From NCBI GenBank assembly GCA_945861085.1, contig OX244046.1:682001-746000 (forward strand): a stretch of 64,000 nt of DNA, written 5' to 3'. Numbering within the stretch: the first letter of the stretch is position 1; every line of letters starts with the position of its first letter. The notes under the pieces are model-generated. The model did not search any database. It had not been told where the DNA came from and saw only the letters and a program-made list of their open reading frames with translations. A program made the translations under genes and the position numbers. This stretch comes from Clostridioides difficile_D (GTDB taxonomy: Bacteria > Bacillota > Clostridia > Peptostreptococcales > Peptostreptococcaceae). Of this stretch, positions 1-10,145 are shown piece after piece.

Positions 1-3000
1 AAAATTTCATAAATTACTATAAAGCTCAAAGAGAAGAGAATCCTGAACTTATAATTGATGATATTGTAAAGACGTATCTTTCAAATGAGTATTCAAAGGA
101 GATAGATGAACTTAATGCCTATATTGAAGAATCTTTAAATAAAATTACACAGAATAGTGGAAATGATGTTAGAAACTTTGAAGAATTTAAAAATGGAGAG
201 TCATTCAAATTATATGAACAAGAGTTGGTAGAAAGATGGAATTTAGCTGCTGCTTCTGACATATTAAGAATATCTGCATTAAAAGAAATTGGTGGTGTGT
301 ATTTAGATGTTGATATGTTACCAGGAATACAACCAGACTTATTTGAGTCTATAGAGAAACCTAGTTCAGTAACAGTGGATTTTTGGGAAATGACAAAGTT
401 AGAAGCTATAATGAAATACAAAGAATATATACCAGGATATACTTCAGAACATTTTGATATGTTAGATGAAGAAGTTCAAAGTAGTTTTGAATCTGCTCTA
501 GCTTCTAAGTCAGATAAATCAGAAATATTCTCATCACTTGGCGATATGGAGGCATCACCACTAGAAGTTAAAATTGCATTTAATAGTAAGGGTATTATAA
601 ATCAAGGGCTAATTTCTGTGAAAGACTCATATTGTAGCAATTTAATAGTAAAACAAATCGAGAACAGGTATAAAATATTGAATAATAGTTTAAATCCAGC
701 TATTAGCGAGGATAATGATTTTAATACTACAACGAATACTTTTATTGATAGTATAATGGCTGAAGCTAATGCAGATAATGGTAGATTTATGATGGAACTA
801 GGAAAGTATTTAAGAGTTGGTTTCTTCCCAGATGTTAAAACTACTATTAACTTAAGTGGCCCTGAGGCATATGCGGCAGCTTATCAAGATTTATTAATGT
901 TTAAAGAAGACAGTATGAATATCCATTTGATAGAAGCTGACTTAAGAAACTTTGAAATCTCTAAAACTAATATTTCTCAATCAACTGAACAAGAAATGGC
1001 TAGCTTATGGTCATTTGACGATGCAAGAGCTAAAGCTCAATTTGAAGAATATAAAAGGAATTATTTTGAAGGGGCACTTGGAGAAGATGACAATCTTGAC
1101 TTTTCTCAAAATACAGTAGTTGACAAGGAGTATCTTTTAGAAAAAATATCTTCATTGGCAAGAAGCTCAGAGAGAGGATATATACACTACATTGTTCAGT
1201 TACAGGGAGATAAAATTAGTTATGAAGCAGCATGTAACTTATTTGCAAAGACTCCTTATGATAGTATACTGTTTCAGAAAAATATAGAGGATTCAGAAAT
1301 TGCATATTATTATAATCCTGGAGATGATGAAATACAAGAAATAGACAAGTATAGAATTCCAAGTATAATTTCTGATAGACCTAAGATTAAATTAACATTT
1401 ATTGGTCATGGTAAAGATGAGTTTAATACTGATATATTTGCAGGCCTTGATGTAGATTCATTATCCACACAAATAGAAACAGTAATAGATTTAGCTAAAG
1501 AGGATATTTCTCCTAAGGCAATAGAAATAAATTTATTAGGATGTAATATGTTTAGCTACTCTATCAATATAGAAGAGACTTATCCTGGAAAATTATTGCT
1601 TAAAGTTAAAGATAAAATATCAGAATTAATGCCATCTATAAGTCAAGACTCTATTATAGTAAGTGCAAATCAATATGAAGTTAGAATAAATAGTGAAGGA
1701 AGAAGAGAATTATTAGATCATTCTGGTGAATGGATAAATAAAGAAGAAAGTATTATAAAGGATATTTCATCAAAAGAATATATATCATTTAATTCTAAAG
1801 AAAATAAAATTATAGTAAAATCTAAAAATTTACCTGAGCTGTCTACATTATTACAAGAAATTAGAAATAATTCTAATTCAAGTGATATTGAACTAGAAGA
1901 AAAAGTAATGTTAGCAGAGTGTGAGATAAATGTTATTTCAAATATAGATACACAAATTGTTGAGGAAAGGATTGAAGAAGCTAAGAATTTAACTTCTGAC
2001 TCTATTAATTATATAAAAAATGAATTTAAACTAATAGAATCTATTTCTGATGCACTATGCGACTTAAAACAACAGAATGAATTAGAAGATTCTCATTTTA
2101 TATCTTTTGAGGACATATCAGAGACTGATGAGGGATTTAGTATAAGATTTATTAATAAAGAAACTGGAGAATCTATATTTGTAGAAACTGAAAAGACAAT
2201 ATTCTCTGAATATGCTAATCATATAACTGAAGAGATTTCTAAGGTAAAAGATACTATATTTGATACTGTAAATGGTAAGTTAGTAAAAAAAGTAAATTTA
2301 GATACTACACATGAAGTAAATACTTTAAATGCTGCATTTTTTATACAATCATTAATAGAATATAATAGTTCTAAAGAATCTCTTAGTAATTTAAGTGTAG
2401 CAATGAAAGTTCAAGTTTATGCTCAATTATTTAGTACTGGTTTAAATACTATTACAGATGCAGCCAAAGTTGTTGAATTAGTATCAACTGCATTAGATGA
2501 AACTATAGACTTACTTCCTACATTATCTGAAGGATTACCTGTAATTGCAACTATCATAGATGGTGTAAGTTTAGGTTCAGCAATCAAAGAGCTAAGTGAA
2601 ACGAGTGACCCATTATTAAGACAAGAAATAGAAGCTAAGATAGGTATAATGGCAGTAAATTTAACAGCAGCTACAACTGCAATCATTACTTCAGCCCTAG
2701 GAATAGCTAGTGGATTTAGTATACTTTTAGTTCCTTTAGCAGGAATTTCAGCAGGTATACCAAGTTTGGTAAACAATGAGCTTATACTTAGAGATAAGGC
2801 AACAAAGGTTGTAGATTATTTTAAGCATATTTCATTAGCTGAAACTGAGGGAGCATTTACTTTATTAGATGATAAAATAATAATGCCACAAGACGATTTA
2901 GTAATATCAGAAATAGATTTTAATAATAATTCAATAACTCTAGGTAAATGTGAAATATGGAGAATGGAAGGAGGTTCAGGTCATACAGTAACAGACGATA

Positions 3001-6000
3001 TAGATCACTTCTTTTCATCACCATCAATAACATATAGAGAGCCATACTTATCTATATATGATGTATTGGAAGTACAAAAAGAAGAACTTGATTTGTCAAA
3101 AGATTTAATGGTATTACCTAATGCCCCAAATAGAGTATTTGCTTGGGAAACAGGATGGACACCAGGTTTAAGAAGTTTAGAAAATGATGGTACAAAACTG
3201 TTAGACCGTATAAGAAATCACTATGAAGGTGAGTTTTATTGGAGATATTTCGCTTTTATAGCTGATGCTTTAATAACAACATTAAAACCAAGATATGAAG
3301 ATACTAATATAAGAATAAATTTAGATAGTAATACTAGAAGTTTTGTAGTTCCAGTAATAACTACAGAATATATAAGAGAAAACTTATCATATTCTTTCTA
3401 TGGTTCAGGAGGAACTTATGCATTGTCTCTTTCTCAATATAATATGGGTATAAATATAGAATTAAGTGAAAGTGATGTTTGGATTATAGATGTTGATAAT
3501 GTTGTGAGAGATGTAACTATAGAATCTGATAAAATTAAAAAAGGTGATTTAATAGAAGGTATTTTATCTACACTAAGTATTGAAGATAATAAAATCATTT
3601 TAAATAGCCATGAACTTAATTTTTCTGGAGATGTAAATGGCAGTAATGGATTTGTTTCTTTAACATTTTCAATTTTAGAAGGAATAAATGCAATTATAGA
3701 GGTTGATTTATTATCAAAATCATATAAATTACTTCTTTCTGGCGAATTAAAAACATTAATGTCAAATTCAAATTATATTCAACAGAAAATAGATTATATA
3801 GGATTCAATAGTGAATTGCAGAAAAATATACCTTATAGCTTCGTAGATGCTGAAGGAAAAAAGAATGGTTTTATTAATGTTTCAACAAAAGAAGGTTTAT
3901 TTGCATCTGAATTATCTGATGTAGTTCTTATAAGTAAGGTTTATATGGATAATAGTAAACCTTCATTTGGACATTATAGTGACATTTTGAAAGATGTTAA
4001 AGTTATAACTAAAGATGACATTAATATATTAACAGGTTATTATCTTAAGGATGATATAAAAATATCACTTTCTTTTACTCTACAGGATGAACACACTATA
4101 AAATTAAATGGAGTACATTTAGATGAAAAAGGAGTAGCTGAGATTTTAACGTTTATGAATAAAAAGGTTGGTACAAATACTTCAGATTCTTTAATGAGCT
4201 TTTTAAAAAGTATGAATATAAACAATGTTTTCAGCCACTCATTACAAGATAAGGTTAATTTAGTGTTAGAGACTAATTTTATAATAAGTGGTATGACTTC
4301 TATTGGTCAGTTCGAGTTTATTTGTGATGAAAATGATAATATACAACCATATTTCATTAAGTTTAATGCTCTAGATACTAAATATACTTTATATTTAGGA
4401 AATAGACAAAATATGATAGTAGAACCAAATTATGATTTAGATGATTCTGGAAATATATCTTCAACTGTTATTAATTTCTCTCAAAAGCATCTTTATGGAA
4501 TAGACAGTTTTATTAACAAAGTTATAATTTCACCAAATTTATATACAGATGAAATAAATATAACACCTGTACATGAAACAAATAATACTTATCCAGAAGT
4601 TATTGTATTAGATGCAAATTATATAAGTGAAAAAATAAAGGTTAATATCAACGATTTATCTATACGATATATATGGAGTAATGATGGTAATGATTTTATT
4701 CTCATGTCAACTATTGGAGAAGATAAAGCATCACAAGTTAAAATAAGATTCGCTAATGTTTTTAAAGGTAATACCTTAGCAAATAAGCTATCTTTTAACT
4801 TTAGTGATAAGCAAGATGTATCTTTAAGTGAAATAATCTCAGCATTTACACCTTCAAAGTATGAGGATGGATTTAGTAGCTATAAATTGGGTCTGATTTC
4901 TTTCTATAATGAGAAATTTTATATTAATAACTTTGGAATGAAAGTATCTGGATTAATATATATTAATGATTCATTGTATTATTTCAAACCACCAGTAAAT
5001 AATTTGATAACTGGATTCACGACTGTAGGTGATGATAAATACTACTTTAATCCAACTAATGGTGGAGCTGCTTCAATTGGAGATACAATAATTGATGACA
5101 AAAATTATTATTTCAACCAAAGTGGAGTGTTACAAACAGGTGTATTTAGTACAGAAGATGGATTTAAATATTTTGCTCCAGCTAATACACTTGATGAAAA
5201 CCTAGAAGGAGAAGCAATTGATTTTACTGGAAAATTAATTATTGACGAAAATATTTATTATTTTGAAGATAATTATAGAGGAGCTGTAGAATGGAAAGAA
5301 TTAGATGGTGAAATGTACTATTTTAGCCCAGAAACAGGTAAAGCTTTTAAAGGTTTAAATCAAATAGGTGATGATAAATACTATTTCAATTCTGATGGAA
5401 TTATGCAAAAAGGATTTGTTAGTATAAATGATAAGAAACACTATTTTGATGATTCTGGTGTTATGAAAGTAGGTTATACTGAAATAGATGGCAAGTATTT
5501 CTACTTTGCTGAAAACGGAGAAATGCAAATAGGAGTATTTAATACATCAGATGGATTTAAATATTTTGCTCATTATAATGAAGATTTAGGGAATGAAGAA
5601 GGTGAAGCACTTTCATATTCTGGTATATTAAATTTCAATAATAAAATTTACTATTTTGATGATTCATTTACAGCTGTAGTTGGATGGAGAAATTTAGATG
5701 ATGGTTCAAAGTATTACTTTGATGAAAACACAGCAGAAGCATTTATAGGTTTTTCATTAATTAATGATGAGCAATATTACTTTAATGAAGATGGAATTAT
5801 GCAAGTTGGATTTGTCACTATAAATGATAGGGTCTTTTACTTCTCTGATTCTGGAATTATAGAATCTGGAGTACAAAATATAGATGATAATTATTTCTAT
5901 ATAGATGAGAAGGGTATAGTTCAAATTGGTGTATTTGATACTTCAGATGGATATAAATACTTTGCGCCTCCTAATACTGTAAATGAAAATATTTATGGAC

Positions 6001-6551
6001 AAGCAGTTGAATACAGTGGTTTAGTTAAAGTTAATGAAGATGTATATTATTTTGGAGAAACATATCTAATTGAGACTGGATGGATCTATGATATGGAAAA
6101 TGAAAGTGATAAATATTATTTCGATCCAGAAACTAAAAAAGCATATAAAGGTATTAATGTAATTAATGATACAAAATATTATTTTGATGAGAATGGTATA
6201 ATGAGAACAGGCCTTATATCATTTGAAAATAATCATTATTATTTTAATGAAGATGGTGTTATGCAATCTGGTTATATAAATATAGAAGATAAGATGTTCT
6301 ATTTTAGTGAAGATGGAATTATGCAGATTGGAGTATTTAATACACCAGATGGATTTAAATATTTTGCACATCAAAATACTCTAGATGATAATTTTGAAGG
6401 AGAATCAATAAACTATACTGGTTGGTTAGATTTCAATGAAAAAAGATATTATTTTACAGATGAATATATTGCTGCAACTGGTTCAGTTACTATTGATGAT
6501 GAGGAGTATTATTTTGATCCTGATACAGCTGAATTAGTGCTCAGTGAATAA
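1..6551 (+). CDS. tcdB: Toxin B (large clostridial glucosyltransferase toxin), 5' end outside window
   Basis: Toxin B glucosylates Rho/Ras GTPases in host cells. The frame is open from base 3. Aligning the DVD motif (306-314) to Asp286/Asp288 makes the first full codon residue 185 and the protein 2366 residues, the usual TcdB length. On that numbering every key residue falls in place: Asp270 and Arg273, Asp587, His653 (codon 1407) and Cys698 (codon 1542) of the cysteine protease. The autocleavage site is Leu543|Gly544 (1077-1082) and reads GAL|GEDD instead of the usual GSL. The hydrophobic translocation region lies around 2640-2790, and the YYF-rich CROP repeats run from about 4950 to the end. 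Divergence from remembered TcdB1/TcdB2 sequences is greatest between about residue 1350 and 1850. Residues 1-184 and the promoter are not visible. Confidence 0.98.
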   Translation, partial: NFINYYKAQREENPELIIDDIVKTYLSNEYSKEIDELNAYIEESLNKITQNSGNDVRNFEEFKNGESFKLYEQELVERWNLAAASDILRISALKEIGGVYLDVDMLPGIQPDLFESIEKPSSVTVDFWEMTKLEAIMKYKEYIPGYTSEHFDMLDEEVQSSFESALASKSDKSEIFSSLGDMEASPLEVKIAFNSKGIINQGLISVKDSYCSNLIVKQIENRYKILNNSLNPAISEDNDFNTTTNTFIDSIMAEANADNGRFMMELGKYLRVGFFPDVKTTINLSGPEAYAAAYQDLLMFKEDSMNIHLIEADLRNFEISKTNISQSTEQEMASLWSFDDARAKAQFEEYKRNYFEGALGEDDNLDFSQNTVVDKEYLLEKISSLARSSERGYIHYIVQLQGDKISYEAACNLFAKTPYDSILFQKNIEDSEIAYYYNPGDDEIQEIDKYRIPSIISDRPKIKLTFIGHGKDEFNTDIFAGLDVDSLSTQIETVIDLAKEDISPKAIEINLLGCNMFSYSINIEETYPGKLLLKVKDKISELMPSISQDSIIVSANQYEVRINSEGRRELLDHSGEWINKEESIIKDISSKEYISFNSKENKIIVKSKNLPELSTLLQEIRNNSNSSDIELEEKVMLAECEINVISNIDTQIVEERIEEAKNLTSDSINYIKNEFKLIESISDALCDLKQQNELEDSHFISFEDISETDEGFSIRFINKETGESIFVETEKTIFSEYANHITEEISKVKDTIFDTVNGKLVKKVNLDTTHEVNTLNAAFFIQSLIEYNSSKESLSNLSVAMKVQVYAQLFSTGLNTITDAAKVVELVSTALDETIDLLPTLSEGLPVIATIIDGVSLGSAIKELSETSDPLLRQEIEAKIGIMAVNLTAATTAIITSALGIASGFSILLVPLAGISAGIPSLVNNELILRDKATKVVDYFKHISLAETEGAFTLLDDKIIMPQDDLVISEIDFNNNSITLGKCEIWRMEGGSGHTVTDDIDHFFSSPSITYREPYLSIYDVLEVQKEELDLSKDLMVLPNAPNRVFAWETGWTPGLRSLENDGTKLLDRIRNHYEGEFYWRYFAFIADALITTLKPRYEDTNIRINLDSNTRSFVVPVITTEYIRENLSYSFYGSGGTYALSLSQYNMGINIELSESDVWIIDVDNVVRDVTIESDKIKKGDLIEGILSTLSIEDNKIILNSHELNFSGDVNGSNGFVSLTFSILEGINAIIEVDLLSKSYKLLLSGELKTLMSNSNYIQQKIDYIGFNSELQKNIPYSFVDAEGKKNGFINVSTKEGLFASELSDVVLISKVYMDNSKPSFGHYSDILKDVKVITKDDINILTGYYLKDDIKISLSFTLQDEHTIKLNGVHLDEKGVAEILTFMNKKVGTNTSDSLMSFLKSMNINNVFSHSLQDKVNLVLETNFIISGMTSIGQFEFICDENDNIQPYFIKFNALDTKYTLYLGNRQNMIVEPNYDLDDSGNISSTVINFSQKHLYGIDSFINKVIISPNLYTDEINITPVHETNNTYPEVIVLDANYISEKIKVNINDLSIRYIWSNDGNDFILMSTIGEDKASQVKIRFANVFKGNTLANKLSFNFSDKQDVSLSEIISAFTPSKYEDGFSSYKLGLISFYNEKFYINNFGMKVSGLIYINDSLYYFKPPVNNLITGFTTVGDDKYYFNPTNGGAASIGDTIIDDKNYYFNQSGVLQTGVFSTEDGFKYFAPANTLDENLEGEAIDFTGKLIIDENIYYFEDNYRGAVEWKELDGEMYYFSPETGKAFKGLNQIGDDKYYFNSDGIMQKGFVSINDKKHYFDDSGVMKVGYTEIDGKYFYFAENGEMQIGVFNTSDGFKYFAHYNEDLGNEEGEALSYSGILNFNNKIYYFDDSFTAVVGWRNLDDGSKYYFDENTAEAFIGFSLINDEQYYFNEDGIMQVGFVTINDRVFYFSDSGIIESGVQNIDDNYFYIDEKGIVQIGVFDTSDGYKYFAPPNTVNENIYGQAVEYSGLVKVNEDVYYFGETYLIETGWIYDMENESDKYYFDPETKKAYKGINVINDTKYYFDENGIMRTGLISFENNHYYFNEDGVMQSGYINIEDKMFYFSEDGIMQIGVFNTPDGFKYFAHQNTLDDNFEGESINYTGWLDFNEKRYYFTDEYIAATGSVTIDDEEYYFDPDTAELVLSE

Positions 6552-6644
6552 AGGTTAAATATATCCCCCTATATTTAAATATATCAAAATAAACTAAATG
6601 ATACACTGTATAAAGTGTTCTATCTAATATTAAGATTTACCAAT

Positions 6645-6686
6645 AAAAAGGTGAGCTACAATGAATACACAGTAGTTCACCTTTTT
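6645..6686 (+). terminator. Intrinsic terminator after tcdB
   Basis: AAAAAGGTGAGCTAC pairs with GTAGTTCACCTTTTT across a 12-nt loop and ends in a U tract. It lies between tcdB and tcdE, so tcdE expression needs read-through or its own promoter. Confidence 0.85.
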
Positions 6687-6741
6687 ATATTGTAATAGTA
6701 CAAAATATTTTTTTAATATAAAGCTAGGAGGCGTTATTAAT

Positions 6742-7164
6742 ATGACAATATCTTTTTTATCAGAAAATATATTTATAAAGTTAGTAATTTTAACTATATC
6801 ATTTGATACATTATTAGGATGCTTAAGTGCAATAAAAAACCGTAAATTTAATTCTAGTCTTGGAATAGATGGAGGAATAAGAAAAGTAGCAATGATAGCA
6901 TGTATATTTTTTTTATCTGTAGTTGACATTCTTACAAAGTTTAACTTTTTATTTATGTTCCCACAAGAATTGATTGATTTTTTAAAATTAAATCATCTTG
7001 GAATATCTGAATTTTTTTCTATTCTATTCATTTTATATGAAAGTGTAAGTATATTAAAAAATATGTATTTATGTGGATTACCAGTACCTAAGAAATTAAA
7101 GGATAAAATAGTGGATTTACTAGATGCAATGACAGATGAATTGAATGTTAAGGAGGAAAAATAA
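6742..7164 (+). CDS. tcdE: TcdE, holin-like protein for toxin release
   Basis: TcdE is a phage-holin-like membrane protein implicated in toxin export. The 140 residues contain three hydrophobic segments (about 7-25, 45-62, 80-100) and the typical SFDTLLGCLSAIK and GIDGGIRKVAMIACIF stretches, and closely match C. difficile TcdE as remembered. The ATG is preceded by AGGAGG at 6726-6731. It corresponds to the third, most internal start described for TcdE. The upstream extension is recognisable in frame back to a stop at 6673, but it has no ATG: the residue that would be the second start is Ile. Only the short form can therefore be made from an ATG. It overlaps the next gene by one base (TAATG). 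Confidence 0.95.
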   Translation: MTISFLSENIFIKLVILTISFDTLLGCLSAIKNRKFNSSLGIDGGIRKVAMIACIFFLSVVDILTKFNFLFMFPQELIDFLKLNHLGISEFFSILFILYESVSILKNMYLCGLPVPKKLKDKIVDLLDAMTDELNVKEEK

Positions 7165-7921
7165 TGGTAGATATAATAAAAATGCTAACAAAGAAAAAAT
7201 GTTATACAAATAAGAATAATCCTAGATTTATTGTCATTCATGAAACTGATAATGAGGATAAGGGAGTAGACCTAAAAGACATGCACAAGCATTAAATGCA
7301 GGTAATTTAGAAGCGAGTGTTCATTACTACGTTGATGATAAAGTAATATATCAAACACTAAATCATGCCGACGGAGCGTGGGCAATTGGTAAGAACTATG
7401 GTACTACACTAGTTGCAGGAGTAACAAACTATAATAGTATTAATATAGAAATATGTGTAAATCGCGATGGAAATTATACAAAAGCAAGACAAAATGCAAT
7501 AGACTTAACTAGAAAGTTAATAAAGGATTTAAATATTAGTACAGATAAAGTAATTAGACATTATGATGCTAAGAGAAAATATTGTCCTCGTAAGATGCTT
7601 GATAATCCTTCTTTATGGATAGATTTTAAGAATCAAATAAAAAACATTGGAAGTGAAGATAAATTGATAAAATATACAATTGTTTATGATGGTGAAGTTG
7701 ACAAAATATCAGCTGAAGTAATTAGTTGGAATTATAATAAAAAAGAATGTATGGTGTGTGATATAAAAAATTATATTCCAGGAAGAACAGAAAATTTATA
7801 TATTGTAGGTGGAAAAGCATGTAATAAGATAAGGTCCATAACTAAAGAAAAATATACAGAAATAAATGGCACTAATAGATTTGATACTTTACATAAAGCA
7901 TTGCAGTTTATATGTGAGTAA
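7164..7921 (+). pseudogene. N-acetylmuramoyl-L-alanine amidase (phage endolysin type), frameshifted
   Basis: This is an Amidase_2-type peptidoglycan hydrolase split by one missing base. The first frame starts at 7164 (AGGAGG at 7151-7156), carries the first zinc ligand in VIHETDN and ends at 7293. The family sequence resumes in another frame from about 7271 (PKRHAQALNAGN, ASVHYYVDD, then His in VIRHYDA and Cys in KYCPRKM as the other ligands). Its C-terminal 80 residues end in a NRFDTLHKAL stretch resembling a cell-wall-binding motif. One base restored near 7271 would give about 252 residues. I see no slippery heptamer, so this is a pseudogene or a sequencing error. Its place directly after tcdE gives a holin/endolysin order as in phage lysis modules. 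Confidence 0.85.
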
Positions 7922-8231
7922 TATCAAGAAAATACAAATAAATTATAATACAAAAAAATAAGGGAATTAGCAGGTACATATTCTAATTTTAACAAAAAGT
8001 AGTAACTCAAAATACCCTAAATGGTAGTGGCTTGTGGAAAACTACAAGTTAATTAAATATCTAAGTTTTAACTACATTATATAAATTACTTGCTAAAGAT
8101 TAAAATAAAAGCTACAAGACAAGAAAGTATGTAGCTTTAAAGGGTCTTTAAAATAAAGTGTGTATTCTTCTAAAAAGTGGTGATAATTAAAATATTAAAT
8201 ATCACTATATAAAGGAAGGTGCACACTTTTT
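7922..8231. other. Gene-free stretch between amidase and IS256 transposase
   Basis: No coding potential is visible. It contains a small hairpin with arms AAAGCTAC/GTAGCTTT (8108-8138), possibly a terminator for the toxin/lysis unit. The probable left end of the insertion sequence begins at about GGGTCTTTAAAATAAAGTG (8141-8160). No matching right inverted repeat is seen downstream. Confidence 0.5.
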
Positions 8232-9290
8232 ATGTTTAACAAAAACGAAATATTAAAAAAACTTATTGAAGAATATGATGTTAAAACAACTACAGATATT
8301 CAAGATATGCTAAAAGATTTATTTGCAAGTACAATTCATCAAATGTTAGAAGCGGAGCTTGACGACCATTTAGGTTATGATAGATATGATAATAAGAATA
8401 AAAATACTAAAAACTCTAGAAATGGATATAGAAATAAAAATGTTAAATCAGATTTTGGAGAAATAACTTTAAATATTCCAAGAGACCGAAATGGAGATTT
8501 TGAACCAAAGGTAATTAGAAATTATGAAAATGATATATCAGGAATAGAGAACCAAGTGATTGGAATGTACTCAAAAGGCATGTCCACTCGAGATATATCA
8601 AGCCACCTTAAAAGTATTTACGGAATTGATATATCTCATTCTCTAATAGCTAAAATTACTGATAGAGTTCTACCTTTAGCTCATGAATGGCAAAACAGAC
8701 CTCTTGATATGATTTATCCAATTGTATTTATGGATGCTATACACTATAAAGTTAGAAGTGAAGGTAGAATAATAAACAAAGCAGCCTATATAGCTATAGG
8801 TATTAACTTAGAAGGCATAAAGGAGGTTTTAGGAATATGGATTGGAGAAAATGAAAGTTCAAAGTATTGGCTAAAGGTACTTACAGATGTCAAAAACAGA
8901 GGAGTTAAGGATATATTAATAGCTTCTGTAGATGGACTAGTTGGATTTTCTGATGCAATTAAAGCAGTATTTCCTGATACTGAAATACAAAGATGTGTTG
9001 TACATCAAATTAGAAATACTTTAAATTATGTATCATATAAAAATAGAAAAGAATTTGCAAAAGATTTAAAGAAAGTATATGCTGCGATTACAGAAGAGGT
9101 AGCGTTAAGTGAGCTATCGCTCTTAGAGGAAAAATGGGGCAATCAGTATGCGATAGCATTAAGAAGTTGGCGAAGCAATTGGAATGAGTTAGCAACATAT
9201 TTTAAATATCCTCAAGAGATAAGAACATTGATATATGCTACAAACTCAATGGAAAGTTACAGTAGATTATATGTTAGCATAATATACTGA
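8232..9290 (+). pseudogene. IS256-family (mutator type) transposase, C-terminally truncated
   Basis: These 352 residues cover most of an IS256-type DDE transposase, usually about 400 residues. Visible motifs are the N-terminal ELDDHLGYDRY region, the first Asp in FMDAIHYK, the second Asp in SVDGLVGF, the Cys/His pair in RCVVHQIRN, and the region of the catalytic Glu in YATNSMES. Directly after this the protein departs from the family and stops, so the C-terminal 40-50 residues are lost. It was probably disrupted by a deletion that also removed the right end of the element. It is likely inactive and marks the downstream edge of the toxin locus. Confidence 0.85.
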
Positions 9291-9467
9291 GTAAAATGTT
9301 AAATTAATTTGCTAACAAATAGAACTGTACTGCTAAAAACTTTAGGTTTTATTAACTTGAAATGATTAATAATCATTACATTAAATTTTAAAAAATAAGG
9401 AAACATTTTCTCTATAAAATTATTCTAAGTTAATAAAGTAAAATAAATAAGGATAGGGTACAGCCTC

Positions 9468-10145
9468 TTATACTGTCAAAGAATGAAGTTTATCTTTATC
9501 CAATACTTTTATTCCACCACGAGATAAAGACACAATGCCTTCCCTAGCAAAATACTTTAACATTCTCGATACAACCTCTCTAGCACTACCCATATACTTA
9601 GCAATTTGCTCATGAGTCATATTTATAGTACTACTGCCATTTTTAGCTATCTCATCAATTAAAAAAGATGCCAAACGCTTATCAAAACTCATAAAGAGAA
9701 TTTGTTGCATTGCCCACATAACATCAGAAAAACGTTCAGTAGCTAATCTATATGAAAATAACTCTGCATGAACATTTTCTGTAGATAATTTTGCAAAAAC
9801 AGACGAACTAATCTGTATAATATCGCAGTCTGTTTCAGCATCTATATAGACATCAAAAGTTATTGTTTTTAGAATACAAGAAGCTGATAAAATACATACA
9901 TCTCCATTATCAAGACGGAAGAGTGTAACCTCACGACCTTCATCTGAGAGTATGTATGTTCGTATTGTTCCAGACTTTATAATCAAGATACCAATACAGT
10001 CACTATCACCACAATGTATGGGATTTCCTTTTTTATAATGGGAGATGTTTGCTGAAGAGATTAATAAGTCTTTTTGCAAGTCAGTGAGTTCATCCCAAAA
10101 AGGCAAACTGTGTGTAAGTATATCAATATCATTTTGTGAAATCAT
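9468..10145 (-). CDS. Crp/Fnr-family transcriptional regulator
   Basis: These 225 residues have an N-terminal cyclic-nucleotide-binding-like domain (about 20-140) and a C-terminal winged helix (about 150-215). The recognition region is MTHEQIAKYMGSAREVVSRM. The DVCILSASC segment supplies two cysteines found in some Firmicute Crp/Fnr sensors, but there is no N-terminal Fnr iron-sulfur cluster motif, so the signal is unknown. The start is supported by AAGGAG 8 nt upstream. It is monocistronic, with no neighbour that identifies a target. Confidence 0.88.
   Translation of the reverse strand: MISQNDIDILTHSLPFWDELTDLQKDLLISSANISHYKKGNPIHCGDSDCIGILIIKSGTIRTYILSDEGREVTLFRLDNGDVCILSASCILKTITFDVYIDAETDCDIIQISSSVFAKLSTENVHAELFSYRLATERFSDVMWAMQQILFMSFDKRLASFLIDEIAKNGSSTINMTHEQIAKYMGSAREVVSRMLKYFAREGIVSLSRGGIKVLDKDKLHSLTV

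Noticed and set aside
2423..2776. Minus-strand open frame of 117 codons inside tcdB
   Set aside because: It is an antisense shadow of the toxin coding frame with no ribosome binding site. The same applies to the minus-strand frames inside the S9 peptidase, ABC transporter and sigma factor genes.
7595..7921. Separate gene of 108 codons after tcdE
   Set aside because: It is the 3' part of the frameshifted amidase. The homology continues upstream in the same frame to about 7271, well before this ATG.
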